Assembly: GCA_033850885.1 (NCBI GenBank)
Contig: JAWWPG010000033.1
Span: forward strand, 18,145-82,144
DNA length: 64,000 nucleotides
From: JAWWPG01 sp033850885
GTDB lineage: Bacteria; Actinomycetota; Actinomycetes; Propionibacteriales; Nocardioidaceae
Direction of reading: 5' to 3'
The number at the start of each line of letters is the position of its first letter. The first letter of the stretch is position 1. Position numbers and translations under genes: made by a program. The notes below the pieces were generated by a model. That model saw only the letters and a program-made list of their open reading frames with translations. It was not told where the DNA came from and ran no database searches. Shown here in pieces: positions 17,055 to 24,597 of the stretch.

Positions 17055-18079
17055 TGAGTGAGCTGCTCGAGCTCCGCGACCTCAGCGTGACCTACCGGAC
17101 CCGGGCCGGTGACATGCCGGCAGTCCGCGGCGTCACGATGTCGGTCGCCAGCGGACAGAGTGTCGGCATCGCAGGCGAGTCGGGCTGTGGGAAGTCCACG
17201 CTGGCGTCGACCGTCCTGCGGCTCCAGCCGAAGAATGCGCGGGTCGATGGCACCGTCCTAGTCAACGGCCAGGACGTCCAGACCATGCGGTGGGGCCACC
17301 TGCGCGCGTTGCGCTGGGCGCAGGCGGCGATGGTGTTCCAGGGGGCGCTGCACTCCCTCAACCCCGTGCAGCGGGTCGGCGACCAGATCGCGGAGCCGAT
17401 CCGGCTGCACGACCCCTCTGTCGGCAAGACGGAGGCCGCATCGCGGGTCGGCGAGCTGCTCGAGGAGGTGGGGCTGCCGGCGGCGCGAGCTCGTTCCTAC
17501 CCGCACCAGTTCTCCGGCGGGCAGAAGCAGCGCATCATGATCGCGATGGCGCTGGCCTGCCGTCCTCAGCTGATCGTCGCCGACGAGCCGACCACTGCCC
17601 TCGACGTGATGGTGCAGGCGCAGGTGCTGGGCGTGCTCACCGACCTGGTTCGCGACCTCGGACTCGGCCTGCTCCTGATCAGCCACGACCTCTCGGTGCT
17701 CGGGACGACCTGCGACCGGGTGCTCGTGATGTACGCCGGAAGGGTCGTCGAGGAGGGCCCGGGCAGCGGGCTCTTCGACCGACCCCTGCACCCGTACGGC
17801 GGCGCGCTCGCGGCGGCCTTCCCACGGGTCGGCGACCCGGTGGCCCGGTTCGCTCCCATCGGCCTGCCCGGCGACCCGCCCGACCCCAGGTCGCTACCCA
17901 GCGGGTGCGCCTTCCACCCGCGCTGTGCGCTCGCGACCGCCGAGTGCACGACCATGGACCCGCCGCTCGAGCCACACGCCGGGGACCGCAAGGTGGCATG
18001 CCTGCACGCCGACGACGACCGGGACATGAAGCTTCTGCTGGGCCAGCGGGTCGCCGCGGCCGGCGAGGCGGCCCGGTGA
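17054..18079 (+). CDS. ABC importer ATP-binding subunit, DppD-like
   Basis: The 341-residue ATPase powers the peptide-type importer. Walker A is GESGCGKST, the signature is FSGGQKQRI, and Walker B with catalytic Glu is LIVADEPTT. The C-terminal oligopeptide/dipeptide extension contains HPYGGALAAAFPR and the cysteine-bearing SGCAFHPRC segment. ATG 17054 is chosen because it follows the permease stop immediately and begins two residues before the conserved LELRDLSV strand. The stop overlaps the next GTG by four bases. Confidence 0.95.
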   Translation: MSELLELRDLSVTYRTRAGDMPAVRGVTMSVASGQSVGIAGESGCGKSTLASTVLRLQPKNARVDGTVLVNGQDVQTMRWGHLRALRWAQAAMVFQGALHSLNPVQRVGDQIAEPIRLHDPSVGKTEAASRVGELLEEVGLPAARARSYPHQFSGGQKQRIMIAMALACRPQLIVADEPTTALDVMVQAQVLGVLTDLVRDLGLGLLLISHDLSVLGTTCDRVLVMYAGRVVEEGPGSGLFDRPLHPYGGALAAAFPRVGDPVARFAPIGLPGDPPDPRSLPSGCAFHPRCALATAECTTMDPPLEPHAGDRKVACLHADDDRDMKLLLGQRVAAAGEAAR

Positions 18080-19089
18080 GCGGTGACCTGCTGTCGGCAC
18101 GCGACCTCGAGGTCACGTTCGGCGGGCGCAACGGCCGCCCGGACGCCAAGGGGGTGGACGGGGTCGACCTCGACGTCGCGTCGGGTGAGATCCTCGCGCT
18201 GGTCGGCGAGTCCGGCTGCGGCAAGACGACCCTGGCGCGCACCCTGCTCGGGCTCGAGCGGCCCAGCACCGGGACCGTCACCTACGACGGGTCGGGCCTC
18301 GGGTACGGCGCCGGCGCCCTGCGCGCCTATCGACGTCGCGTCCAGCTCATCCTGCAGGACCCGACCGGTGCTCTCAACCCGCGGCACAGCGTCTACGAGT
18401 CGGTCGCGGAAGGCATCCGGATCCACAAGCTCGTCGAGCGCAAGCGCGCGGGCGGCTTACGCGTCACGGAGACCGACCTGGTATCGGACGCACTGTCGCA
18501 TGCCGGCATGCGGCCGCCCGAGCGGTTCTACCTGAACTACCCGCACGAGCTGTCCGGCGGACAGCGGCAGCGGGTCGTCATCGCCGGGGCGCTCGCCCTC
18601 GAACCCGACGTTCTCATCGCGGACGAACCGGTGTCGAGCCTGGATGCGTCGATCCGCGGGGAGATCCTGGCCCTGTTGCTCAGCCTGCGCGAGCGCCTCG
18701 GCCTCTCGGTGCTCGTCGTGACGCACGACCTCGGACTGGCCTGGAACATCGCCGACCGGATCGCCGTGATGTACCTGGGTCGGATCGTCGAGGTCGGCAC
18801 CACGGAGGAGGTGCTGGCCGCGCCGAAGCACCCGTACACACGAGCGCTGCTGTCAGTCGTCCCCGAGATCGACCAGATCGAGCCGATCGTGCTGGAGGGT
18901 GAGACCCCCGACCCGACCCGGGTGCCGTCAGGCTGCCGCTTCCACCCACGGTGCCCAGCCCTGGCGCGTGGAGAGGCGGCCGCCGCCGGCGTCGACGGCG
19001 ACTGCCGGACCAGGCGACTGCCCGTACTGCCCGCCACCGGCGACCACCGTGCCGCCTGCTGGCTTCCCGGCCGGCTGGGAGCATCGTGA
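18076..19089 (+). CDS. ABC importer ATP-binding subunit, DppF-like
   Basis: This second ATPase of the heterodimeric motor has 337 residues. Walker A is GESGCGKTT, the signature LSGGQRQRV and Walker B VLIADEPVS. The C-terminal extension carries HPYTRALLSVVPE and the SGCRFHPRCPA cysteine segment. GTG 18076 overlaps the upstream stop (GTGA). With the receptor, two permeases and DppD-like ATPase it makes a complete importer. Its stop overlaps the GTG of the Rieske oxygenase, physically linking uptake to the oxidative enzymes. Confidence 0.95.
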   Translation: MSGDLLSARDLEVTFGGRNGRPDAKGVDGVDLDVASGEILALVGESGCGKTTLARTLLGLERPSTGTVTYDGSGLGYGAGALRAYRRRVQLILQDPTGALNPRHSVYESVAEGIRIHKLVERKRAGGLRVTETDLVSDALSHAGMRPPERFYLNYPHELSGGQRQRVVIAGALALEPDVLIADEPVSSLDASIRGEILALLLSLRERLGLSVLVVTHDLGLAWNIADRIAVMYLGRIVEVGTTEEVLAAPKHPYTRALLSVVPEIDQIEPIVLEGETPDPTRVPSGCRFHPRCPALARGEAAAAGVDGDCRTRRLPVLPATGDHRAACWLPGRLGAS

Positions 19090-20198
19090 CGCCAGCCCTG
19101 CAGCCCGCACTGCCCAAGGCGATGTACGTCGACCCCGAGCACTTCGCGAAAGAGCGCGAGCTGGTGCTGTTCGACAGCTGGTTCAGCGTTGGCCGGCTGG
19201 ACGACCTGGGGCTCGACAGGCCGGGCCGGGTCGCCGTCCTCGACGTGGTCGGGGAGTCGATCCTCGTGACGAGTGACCGCGAGCTGAGGCTGCATGCGGC
19301 GTACAACGTGTGCCGCCACCGCGGGTCGCAGGTCGTACCCCACGAAGCCGGCGTCGTCCCGCCCTGGTGTGACATCGGGGCGCTGCGGTGTCCGTACCAT
19401 TCCTGGACCTACGACCTCGACGGTCGCCTGCTGAAGGCGCCCCACACCGAGGGGGTCGACGACTTCGACGCGGAGGAGTTCGCCCTGCACGAGGTCGGGG
19501 TCCGTGCCTGGGGCGGCTTCGTCTTCGTCCACCTGACCCCCGAGCGGGCGAGCGACTTCGACGCCGACATGGCCGAATACGGCGAGCGGCTGGCGCGCTA
19601 CCCGCTGGCGAGGCTGGCGACCGGACGCAGCTTCACGTACGAGGTCGCAGCCAACTACAAGGTGCTGGCCGAGAACTACAACGAGTGCTACCACTGCGGC
19701 CCGGTCCACCCAGAGCTGACCCGGCTGGTCCCCTCGTTCGGCGGTGGCGGAGACGGGTTGGATTGGGAGGACGGCATCCCGCACCGCGACGGCGCGTGGA
19801 CGTTCACGACGACCGGCACCACCAACCGGCGACCGTTCCCCGACCTCGACGACGCGGAACGAACCCGACACAAGGGCGAGCTGATCTACCCCAACCTGTG
19901 GGTCTCGTGCGCCGCCGACCATGTGGCGGCGTTCGTCTCGTGGCCGCTCGACACCGGGCACACGCGGGTCAGGTGCGACCTCCTCTTCGAGCCCGAGGCG
20001 CTGGCCGCCGACGACTTCGACCCTGACGATGCCGGTGACCTCTGGGACCTGGTGAACCGGCAGGACTGGGTCGTCTGCGAGTCGGTGCAGCGCGGAATGT
20101 CGTCGCGCGCCTACCAGCAGGGGTGGTTCGCCCCGATGGAGGACCTGTCCGCCGACGTACGGCGGTGGCTGTTGCCCCGGCTCGGCCACCCGTCGTGA
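19086..20198 (+). CDS. Rieske non-heme iron oxygenase, quaternary-amine demethylase type
   Basis: This 370-residue oxygenase alpha subunit resembles choline, glycine-betaine and carnitine monooxygenases. The Rieske [2Fe-2S] ligands are C76-x-H78 (CRHRG) and C102-x2-H105 (CPYHSWTYDLDG). The catalytic iron histidines are H203 and H208 in NYNECYHCGPVHPEL; E200 corresponds to the bridging Glu known in carnitine monooxygenase CntA, where ring-hydroxylating dioxygenases have Asp. Such enzymes remove N-methyl groups or cleave C-N bonds of betaines. No cognate ferredoxin reductase is in the window. GTG 19086 overlaps the DppF stop. Substrate is inferred at class level only. Confidence 0.9.
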   Translation: MTPALQPALPKAMYVDPEHFAKERELVLFDSWFSVGRLDDLGLDRPGRVAVLDVVGESILVTSDRELRLHAAYNVCRHRGSQVVPHEAGVVPPWCDIGALRCPYHSWTYDLDGRLLKAPHTEGVDDFDAEEFALHEVGVRAWGGFVFVHLTPERASDFDADMAEYGERLARYPLARLATGRSFTYEVAANYKVLAENYNECYHCGPVHPELTRLVPSFGGGGDGLDWEDGIPHRDGAWTFTTTGTTNRRPFPDLDDAERTRHKGELIYPNLWVSCAADHVAAFVSWPLDTGHTRVRCDLLFEPEALAADDFDPDDAGDLWDLVNRQDWVVCESVQRGMSSRAYQQGWFAPMEDLSADVRRWLLPRLGHPS

Positions 20199-21373
20199 CG
20201 GGTTCCGTGTCTGACGACAGCAGGTTCGAGTATGTCGTCGTCGGGCTCGGTGCACTCGGCAGCGCTACGGCGTACCAGCTCGCCAGACGCGGCCACCGGG
20301 TCATCGGGCTCGAGCAGTTCGAGCTCGGTCACGCGCGGGGCGCCTCGCACGACACCTCGCGCATCCTGCGTCACAGCTACCACACTCCCGGGTACGTTGC
20401 GCTGACCTTCGCGGCGTACGACGACTGGGCGGATCTCGAAGCAGACAGCGCTGCGACTCTTGTCACGCGGGTCGGCGGACTCGACCTCTTCCCGCCGGAC
20501 GCAGCCATCCCGGTTGACGACTACACCACCTCCATGGATACGTGCGGGGTAGCGTACCAGTCGCTCGACGTGGCCGAGGTCGCGGCCCGCTGGCCGCAGT
20601 TCGCGCTGCCGGCCGAAACCGTGGCGCTCTATCAGGACAGCGCGTCGATCGTGCCGGCAGGCCGTGGCACCGCCGTGATGCAGGCGGAGGCGAGACGGCA
20701 CGGCGCCGAGCTGCGCGACAAGACCCTCGCCACGGCGATCGAGCCGTTCGACGCTGGCGTGCGGGTGCGGACTCCGTCTGCCACGTACGTCGCCCGCCGG
20801 GTCGTCGTGTGTGCCGACGCCTGGACCAACCGCCTGCTCGAAGGCGTCGGAGTGTCGCTGCCGTTGGTGGTGACGCTGGAGCAGGTGACGTACTTCCGCC
20901 CGAGCGACCCGACGACGTACCAGCCGGGCCGGATGCCGCTCTGGATCTGGATGGACGACCCGTCGTACTACGGCTTCCCCTGCTACGGCGAGGCGACCCT
21001 GAAGGCGGCACGGGACTGCAGCGGGATCGAGGTGACCGCGGACGACCGGCCGTTCGACCCCGACCCGGTGCGGTTGCAGGAGTTGAGCGATTTCATGGCG
21101 ACGTCGATCCCGGGCTCGGGTCCGGCCGTGCGGTCGAAGACGTGCCTCTACACGTTGACGCCCGACCGCGACTTCGTGCTCGCCCCGGTCCCGGGGTGTG
21201 AGGCGGTGCTGGTGGGGCTCGGCGCCGGCCACGCGTTCAAGTTCGCCCCCACCTTCGGCCGGCTGCTGGCCGAGCTGGCCACCACCGGCGAGTGCAGCGA
21301 GGACGTGTCAGCCTTCGCGCTCGACCGGGACGCGCTCACCACGCCTGGCCAGCCGGTGCACTGGTTGGTCTGA
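20195..21373 (+). CDS. Monomeric sarcosine oxidase-like FAD oxidoreductase
   Basis: The 392-residue flavoenzyme belongs to the MSOX/N-methyltryptophan oxidase group, which oxidises secondary N-methyl amines and releases formaldehyde and peroxide. The dinucleotide loop is GLGALGS at residues 17-23, followed by the RGASHDTSRILRHSYH substrate-side segment. C317 in KTCLYT aligns with the Cys that covalently binds FAD in MSOX (Cys315), and GAGHAFKFAP is the late FAD contact. GTG 20195 overlaps the Rieske stop (GTGA). Acting after a Rieske demethylase, it fits stepwise N-demethylation. Its 3' end overlaps the convergent TetR gene by 66 bp. Confidence 0.91.
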   Translation: MTGSVSDDSRFEYVVVGLGALGSATAYQLARRGHRVIGLEQFELGHARGASHDTSRILRHSYHTPGYVALTFAAYDDWADLEADSAATLVTRVGGLDLFPPDAAIPVDDYTTSMDTCGVAYQSLDVAEVAARWPQFALPAETVALYQDSASIVPAGRGTAVMQAEARRHGAELRDKTLATAIEPFDAGVRVRTPSATYVARRVVVCADAWTNRLLEGVGVSLPLVVTLEQVTYFRPSDPTTYQPGRMPLWIWMDDPSYYGFPCYGEATLKAARDCSGIEVTADDRPFDPDPVRLQELSDFMATSIPGSGPAVRSKTCLYTLTPDRDFVLAPVPGCEAVLVGLGAGHAFKFAPTFGRLLAELATTGECSEDVSAFALDRDALTTPGQPVHWLV

Positions 21374-21967
21374 CAGCAGGCTCCGCTCGACGCCGAGCTC
21401 GTCGGCGGTCGCGTCCCGCACCCAGGCCCGCAGCTGTTCGCGGTTGATGCTCTTGTAGACCAGCGCCGCGACGGACAGCCCGTCGAGCAGGGCGCCGATC
21501 CGGGTGACGGTGCTCTTGGGGTCCGCGCAGGCGAAAGCGCCGGCGGCGACCCCCTCGTCGATCACGCGCTCCAGCGCATCGCGCCACCGTTTGTCGAGCT
21601 TGCGCAGTGCGGACTGGATCGAGGGTTCTCGCAGTGCGGTCGACCAGGCTTCGATCCACAGCGTCCAGCCGTGCGCGGCACCGGTCGGGCCGTACGACGT
21701 CAGCACCCGACGCAGACGCTCGAGCGGTCCGCCTTCGGCAGCCAGCGCCTTGTCCAGCCGGTCGGCGTCACGGACGACGGCGTACTCGAGCGCCTCGACA
21801 AGCAGCGCGTCCTTCGTGTCGAAGTGGTAGAAGACCAGGCCGGAACTGACACCCAGCCCGGCAGCGATGTCTGAGACGCGCACCGCGGACATCCCGCTCT
21901 TCTCGATCCCCGCGATGGTTGCGACGAGGATCTCCTCGCGGCGCACCTCGACGTTGCGACGACCCAT
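21308..21967 (-). CDS. TetR/AcrR family transcriptional regulator
   Basis: The 219-residue regulator has a TetR DNA-binding domain at residues 8-55: EEILVATIAGIEKSG, then VSDIAAGLGVSSGLVFYHF as helix-turn-helix, then DTKDALLVEAL. The C-terminal half is a TetR_C-type ligand domain. ATG 21967 is chosen because it starts directly before the basic RRNVEVRREEI segment. It lies at the end of the catabolic island, tail-to-tail with the flavoenzyme (66-bp overlap), and is the only regulator in the island, so it is the likeliest binder of the paired palindromes, though none of that motif lies before its own start. Confidence 0.93.
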   Translation of the reverse strand: MGRRNVEVRREEILVATIAGIEKSGMSAVRVSDIAAGLGVSSGLVFYHFDTKDALLVEALEYAVVRDADRLDKALAAEGGPLERLRRVLTSYGPTGAAHGWTLWIEAWSTALREPSIQSALRKLDKRWRDALERVIDEGVAAGAFACADPKSTVTRIGALLDGLSVAALVYKSINREQLRAWVRDATADELGVERSLLSDQPVHRLARRGERVPVEREG

Positions 21968-22012
21968 GGCGCTGACCCTATCGTCGGGCACCGTAGACGC
22001 GATGAGGTCGGA

Positions 22013-22028
22013 GGTCCCACTCGGGACC
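22013..22028. promoter_or_regulatory. Inverted repeat between TetR and zinc-ribbon gene
   Basis: GGTCCC-ACTC-GGGACC is a perfect 6+6 inverted repeat located 46 bp upstream of the TetR start and 22 bp upstream of the divergent zinc-ribbon gene. It could be an operator for TetR autoregulation; it does not match the island palindromes. Confidence 0.3.
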
Positions 22029-22049
22029 GAACCTGGATATGCTCCGCCC

Positions 22050-22526
22050 ATGTCGACCGGACCGGGCTATCGCGACCGGGCGGGTAGCCGCACGGCCCTG
22101 CGGGTGCTGGGATTCCTCTGCGCGGGGCTCGGCCTGGTCCTTGTGGTGTCCGGGTTCGCCAGCGTGGCCAGCTCGATGAACAACCCGCCATTCGAGCCGC
22201 AGCCGACGCCGACGATCTGGCCGGCCTTTGTCGGGATGCCCCTGCTCGGACTGGGCATCGTGCTTCTGGCCATCGGATTTCTGGGAGCGGGCGCCCGCTT
22301 CGTGTCGAGCGAGGTGGCTCCGAGCCTGAACCGAGGCAGTGCCGCGCTCGGATTCGGCGGCCCGGCGGCGCCGGCCTGTCCGGCATGCGGCGGGTCGAAC
22401 CCCGCGGGCGGAGCCTTCTGCCAGTCGTGCGGTGCGACGCTCAACCGGGTCTGCGCGTCCTGCCAACGCGCCAACGACGCAACCGCGCGCTTCTGCGCCG
22501 GCTGCGGACGGCCGATCAGCGGGTGA
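22050..22526 (+). CDS. Membrane protein with tandem zinc ribbons
   Basis: The 158-residue protein has two predicted membrane helices (about residues 16-40 and 58-80) followed by a cytoplasmic C-terminus with two CxxC-based zinc ribbons: CPACGG with CQSCG, then CASCQ with CAGCG. The function is unknown; zinc-ribbon membrane proteins of this form are often regulatory or scaffold proteins. Its 3' end overlaps the convergent rpmB gene by 11 bp. The region between the TetR gene and this start is 82 bp. Confidence 0.78.
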   Translation: MSTGPGYRDRAGSRTALRVLGFLCAGLGLVLVVSGFASVASSMNNPPFEPQPTPTIWPAFVGMPLLGLGIVLLAIGFLGAGARFVSSEVAPSLNRGSAALGFGGPAAPACPACGGSNPAGGAFCQSCGATLNRVCASCQRANDATARFCAGCGRPISG

Positions 22527-22701
22527 CTTTGCCCGCCTTCAGGCACGAGGTGCAGACATTGAGACGCTTCGGGGTGCCGTCGACCACCGCGCGGACCCGC
22601 TGGATGTTGGGGTCGAAGCGGCGGTTGGTACGCCGGTGCGAGTGCGACACGTTGTGACCGAAACCCGGGCGCTTGGCGCAGATGTCACAGACGGCGGCCA
22701 C
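22516..22701 (-). CDS. rpmB: 50S ribosomal protein L28, zinc-binding (C+) form
   Basis: The 61-residue ribosomal protein contains two CxxC pairs (CDIC at 5-8 and CTSC at 50-53), so it is the zinc-binding paralogue type. KRPGFGHNVSHSHRRTNRRF is the L28 signature. GTG 22701 follows AGGAGAG with normal spacing, while longer upstream readings in the same frame lack family similarity. It faces away from the DAK2/recG operon, as is common in actinobacteria. Confidence 0.95.
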   Translation of the reverse strand: MAAVCDICAKRPGFGHNVSHSHRRTNRRFDPNIQRVRAVVDGTPKRLNVCTSCLKAGKVTR

Positions 22702-22814
22702 GGTGCTCTCCTGAAGGTCAGTGGTTGGTTCGACGATCGGTGGTTGCTTCGACATCGCCGGTGAGGGCAACCGCGCAAGTTTAACGGATCTCCGCCCCTC
22801 CCCGCGAATCCCTC

Positions 22815-22882
22815 CCCGCGAATTGCGGGAAAGTACACGTCGGGAGCGCCGGGTTGAGGTGCACTTTCCCGCAAATCGCGGG
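22815..22882. repeat. Dispersed hairpin repeat, copy 1
   Basis: Two 20-bp arms, CCCGCGAATTGCGGGAAAGT at 22815-22834 and its near-perfect inverse at 22863-22882 (19 of 20), flank a 28-bp spacer. A related copy is at 59020-59087 in another intergenic region, sharing the arms and the GAGGTGC preceding the right arm. It lies between the rpmB and DAK2 promoters. It resembles a short non-coding palindromic (REP/MITE-like) element. Confidence 0.7.
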
Positions 22883-22962
22883 ATGGCGCCGTAGCCTGAC
22901 TCTCGCAGTCCTGACACTCGAGGTCCGACCCGGCCCGGGCGCAACCGACTCCGAAGGCAAGC

Positions 22963-24597
22963 GTGAGCGACGACCTGCAGATAGCCCTGCTGCAGCGGTG
23001 GTGCGACCTCGGGCTCGCGGCCCTCGAGGCGGCCCGCGGGGAGATCGACGCGCTCAACGTCTACCCGGTTCCCGACGGCGACACGGGCACCAACCTGTAC
23101 CTCACGTTCGAGGCGGCTAGGCAGAGCATCGTCGATGCCCGACCTAAGTCGCTCGCCGTGGCCTTGACCGTGTTCGCGCGAGGCGCGCTGCTCGGCGCCC
23201 GGGGCAGCTCCGGGGTGATCCTGTCGCAGCTGCTGCGCGCCGGCGCGGAGCAGCTGATGCGCGGCGACCCGCGACGGCCCGGTGCGCTGCTCGCCGACAC
23301 CCTGACGCTGGCCGCCGACGCCGGTTACGCGGCCGTTGGGCAGCCCGTGGAAGGAACCATCCTGAGCGTCGCGCGGGCCGCGGCGGGAGCCGCCCAGGCT
23401 GCGGTTCCGAGCCTCCCGCATCGGCCGTCCGGCCAGCTCGGCGTCGTGATCCGGGCGGCAGCCGAGGCGGCCCGGGAGGCCCTCGAGCGCACCCCCGACC
23501 AGCTGCCGGTCCTCAAGGAGGCGGGCGTGGTCGACGCGGGCGGGAGGGGCCTTTGTGTGCTGTTCGACGCAGCGGAGGAGGCCTTCACCGGTCGGCGCCC
23601 AGCGCCGAGGGTCCCGTACGACCCGCAGGCGCGGGCGGTGGCTCCGGGCGGCGACCTCTCGGCCGACGGCCCGGGCTATGAGGTGATGTACCTTCTTGAC
23701 GCGGAGGATGCCCCGATCGTCGACCTGCGGCGCCGCCTGGCTCGGCTCGGCGACTCGCTGGTCGTGGTAGGGGGCGACGGTCTGTGGAACGTCCACGTGC
23801 ACGTGGACGACGTCGGCGCCGCGATCGAGGCCGGGATCGACGCCGGCCACCCGCATCGGGTGCGAGTGACCCACTTCGCCGACCGGGCCGACCAGCTACG
23901 GCGGTCGCGGGCGGCGGCTCAGCCGCCGGCCCTTGGTGCCGCGCGCGGCGTCGTGGCGTTCGCCGCAGGGCCGGGCCTCGCCGAGCTGTTCGCCGACGCC
24001 GGGGCAGTGGTCGTGGAGCGCCGCGGCCCGCGCTGCTCGACAGGCGAGCTCCTCGAGGCGATCCGGTCGACGTACGCGAGCGAGGTCATCGTGTTGCCCA
24101 ACGACGCCGACACCGTTTCGGTAGCGGAGATCGCCGCTCGTACGGCGAGGGAGGAGGGCGTCCGCGCCGCCGTCATCCCGACCCGGGCCCAGGTGCAGGG
24201 TCTGGCGGCGGTCGCCGTACGACAGCCGGGGCGCAGCTTCGACGAGGATGTCGTCGCGATGACGACGGCCGCGAGCCACACCCGGCAGGGCGCGATCACG
24301 GTGGCGGCTCGAGACGCCATGACGATGGCCGGGCCGTGCCGCAAGGGTGACACCCTCGGCATCGTGGAGGGGGACTTCGCGCTTGTCGGTGGCACCCTGG
24401 AGGCTGCTGGGGTGCAGGTCGTCGAACGCTTGCTGGCCGGCGGCGGGGAGCTCGTCACGCTCGTCACCGGGCTCGACTGCACGCCCGACCTCGTCACCAG
24501 GATCGCCAACCGACTGGAGCAGACCCGGCCCGACGTCGAGCTGGCCGTGCTCGCGGGAGGCCAGCCGCGCTACCCGCTGCTCATCGGCGTCGAGTGA
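22963..24597 (+). CDS. DAK2 domain protein, FakA-like kinase subunit
   Basis: The 544-residue protein has an N-terminal DhaL/DAK2 ATP-binding domain with the Mg-binding aspartates in PVPDGDTGTN at residues 35-44 and ARGSSGVILSQLL further on. The middle and C-terminal regions match the YloV/FakA architecture, in which the kinase phosphorylates fatty acids bound by a FakB partner. No FakB (DegV) gene is in the window. GTG 22963 is the start. The stop overlaps recG, with which this family is regularly linked. Confidence 0.88.
   Translation: MSDDLQIALLQRWCDLGLAALEAARGEIDALNVYPVPDGDTGTNLYLTFEAARQSIVDARPKSLAVALTVFARGALLGARGSSGVILSQLLRAGAEQLMRGDPRRPGALLADTLTLAADAGYAAVGQPVEGTILSVARAAAGAAQAAVPSLPHRPSGQLGVVIRAAAEAAREALERTPDQLPVLKEAGVVDAGGRGLCVLFDAAEEAFTGRRPAPRVPYDPQARAVAPGGDLSADGPGYEVMYLLDAEDAPIVDLRRRLARLGDSLVVVGGDGLWNVHVHVDDVGAAIEAGIDAGHPHRVRVTHFADRADQLRRSRAAAQPPALGAARGVVAFAAGPGLAELFADAGAVVVERRGPRCSTGELLEAIRSTYASEVIVLPNDADTVSVAEIAARTAREEGVRAAVIPTRAQVQGLAAVAVRQPGRSFDEDVVAMTTAASHTRQGAITVAARDAMTMAGPCRKGDTLGIVEGDFALVGGTLEAAGVQVVERLLAGGGELVTLVTGLDCTPDLVTRIANRLEQTRPDVELAVLAGGQPRYPLLIGVE

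Noticed and set aside
22861..22930. A third copy of the island palindrome near CTGACTCTCGCAGTC
   Set aside because: The match is partial, asymmetric and far from the island; the flanking GATACTGA is missing.
23784..24350. Plus-strand frame within the DAK2 gene
   Set aside because: Arg/Gly-rich shadow in another frame of a well-supported gene.
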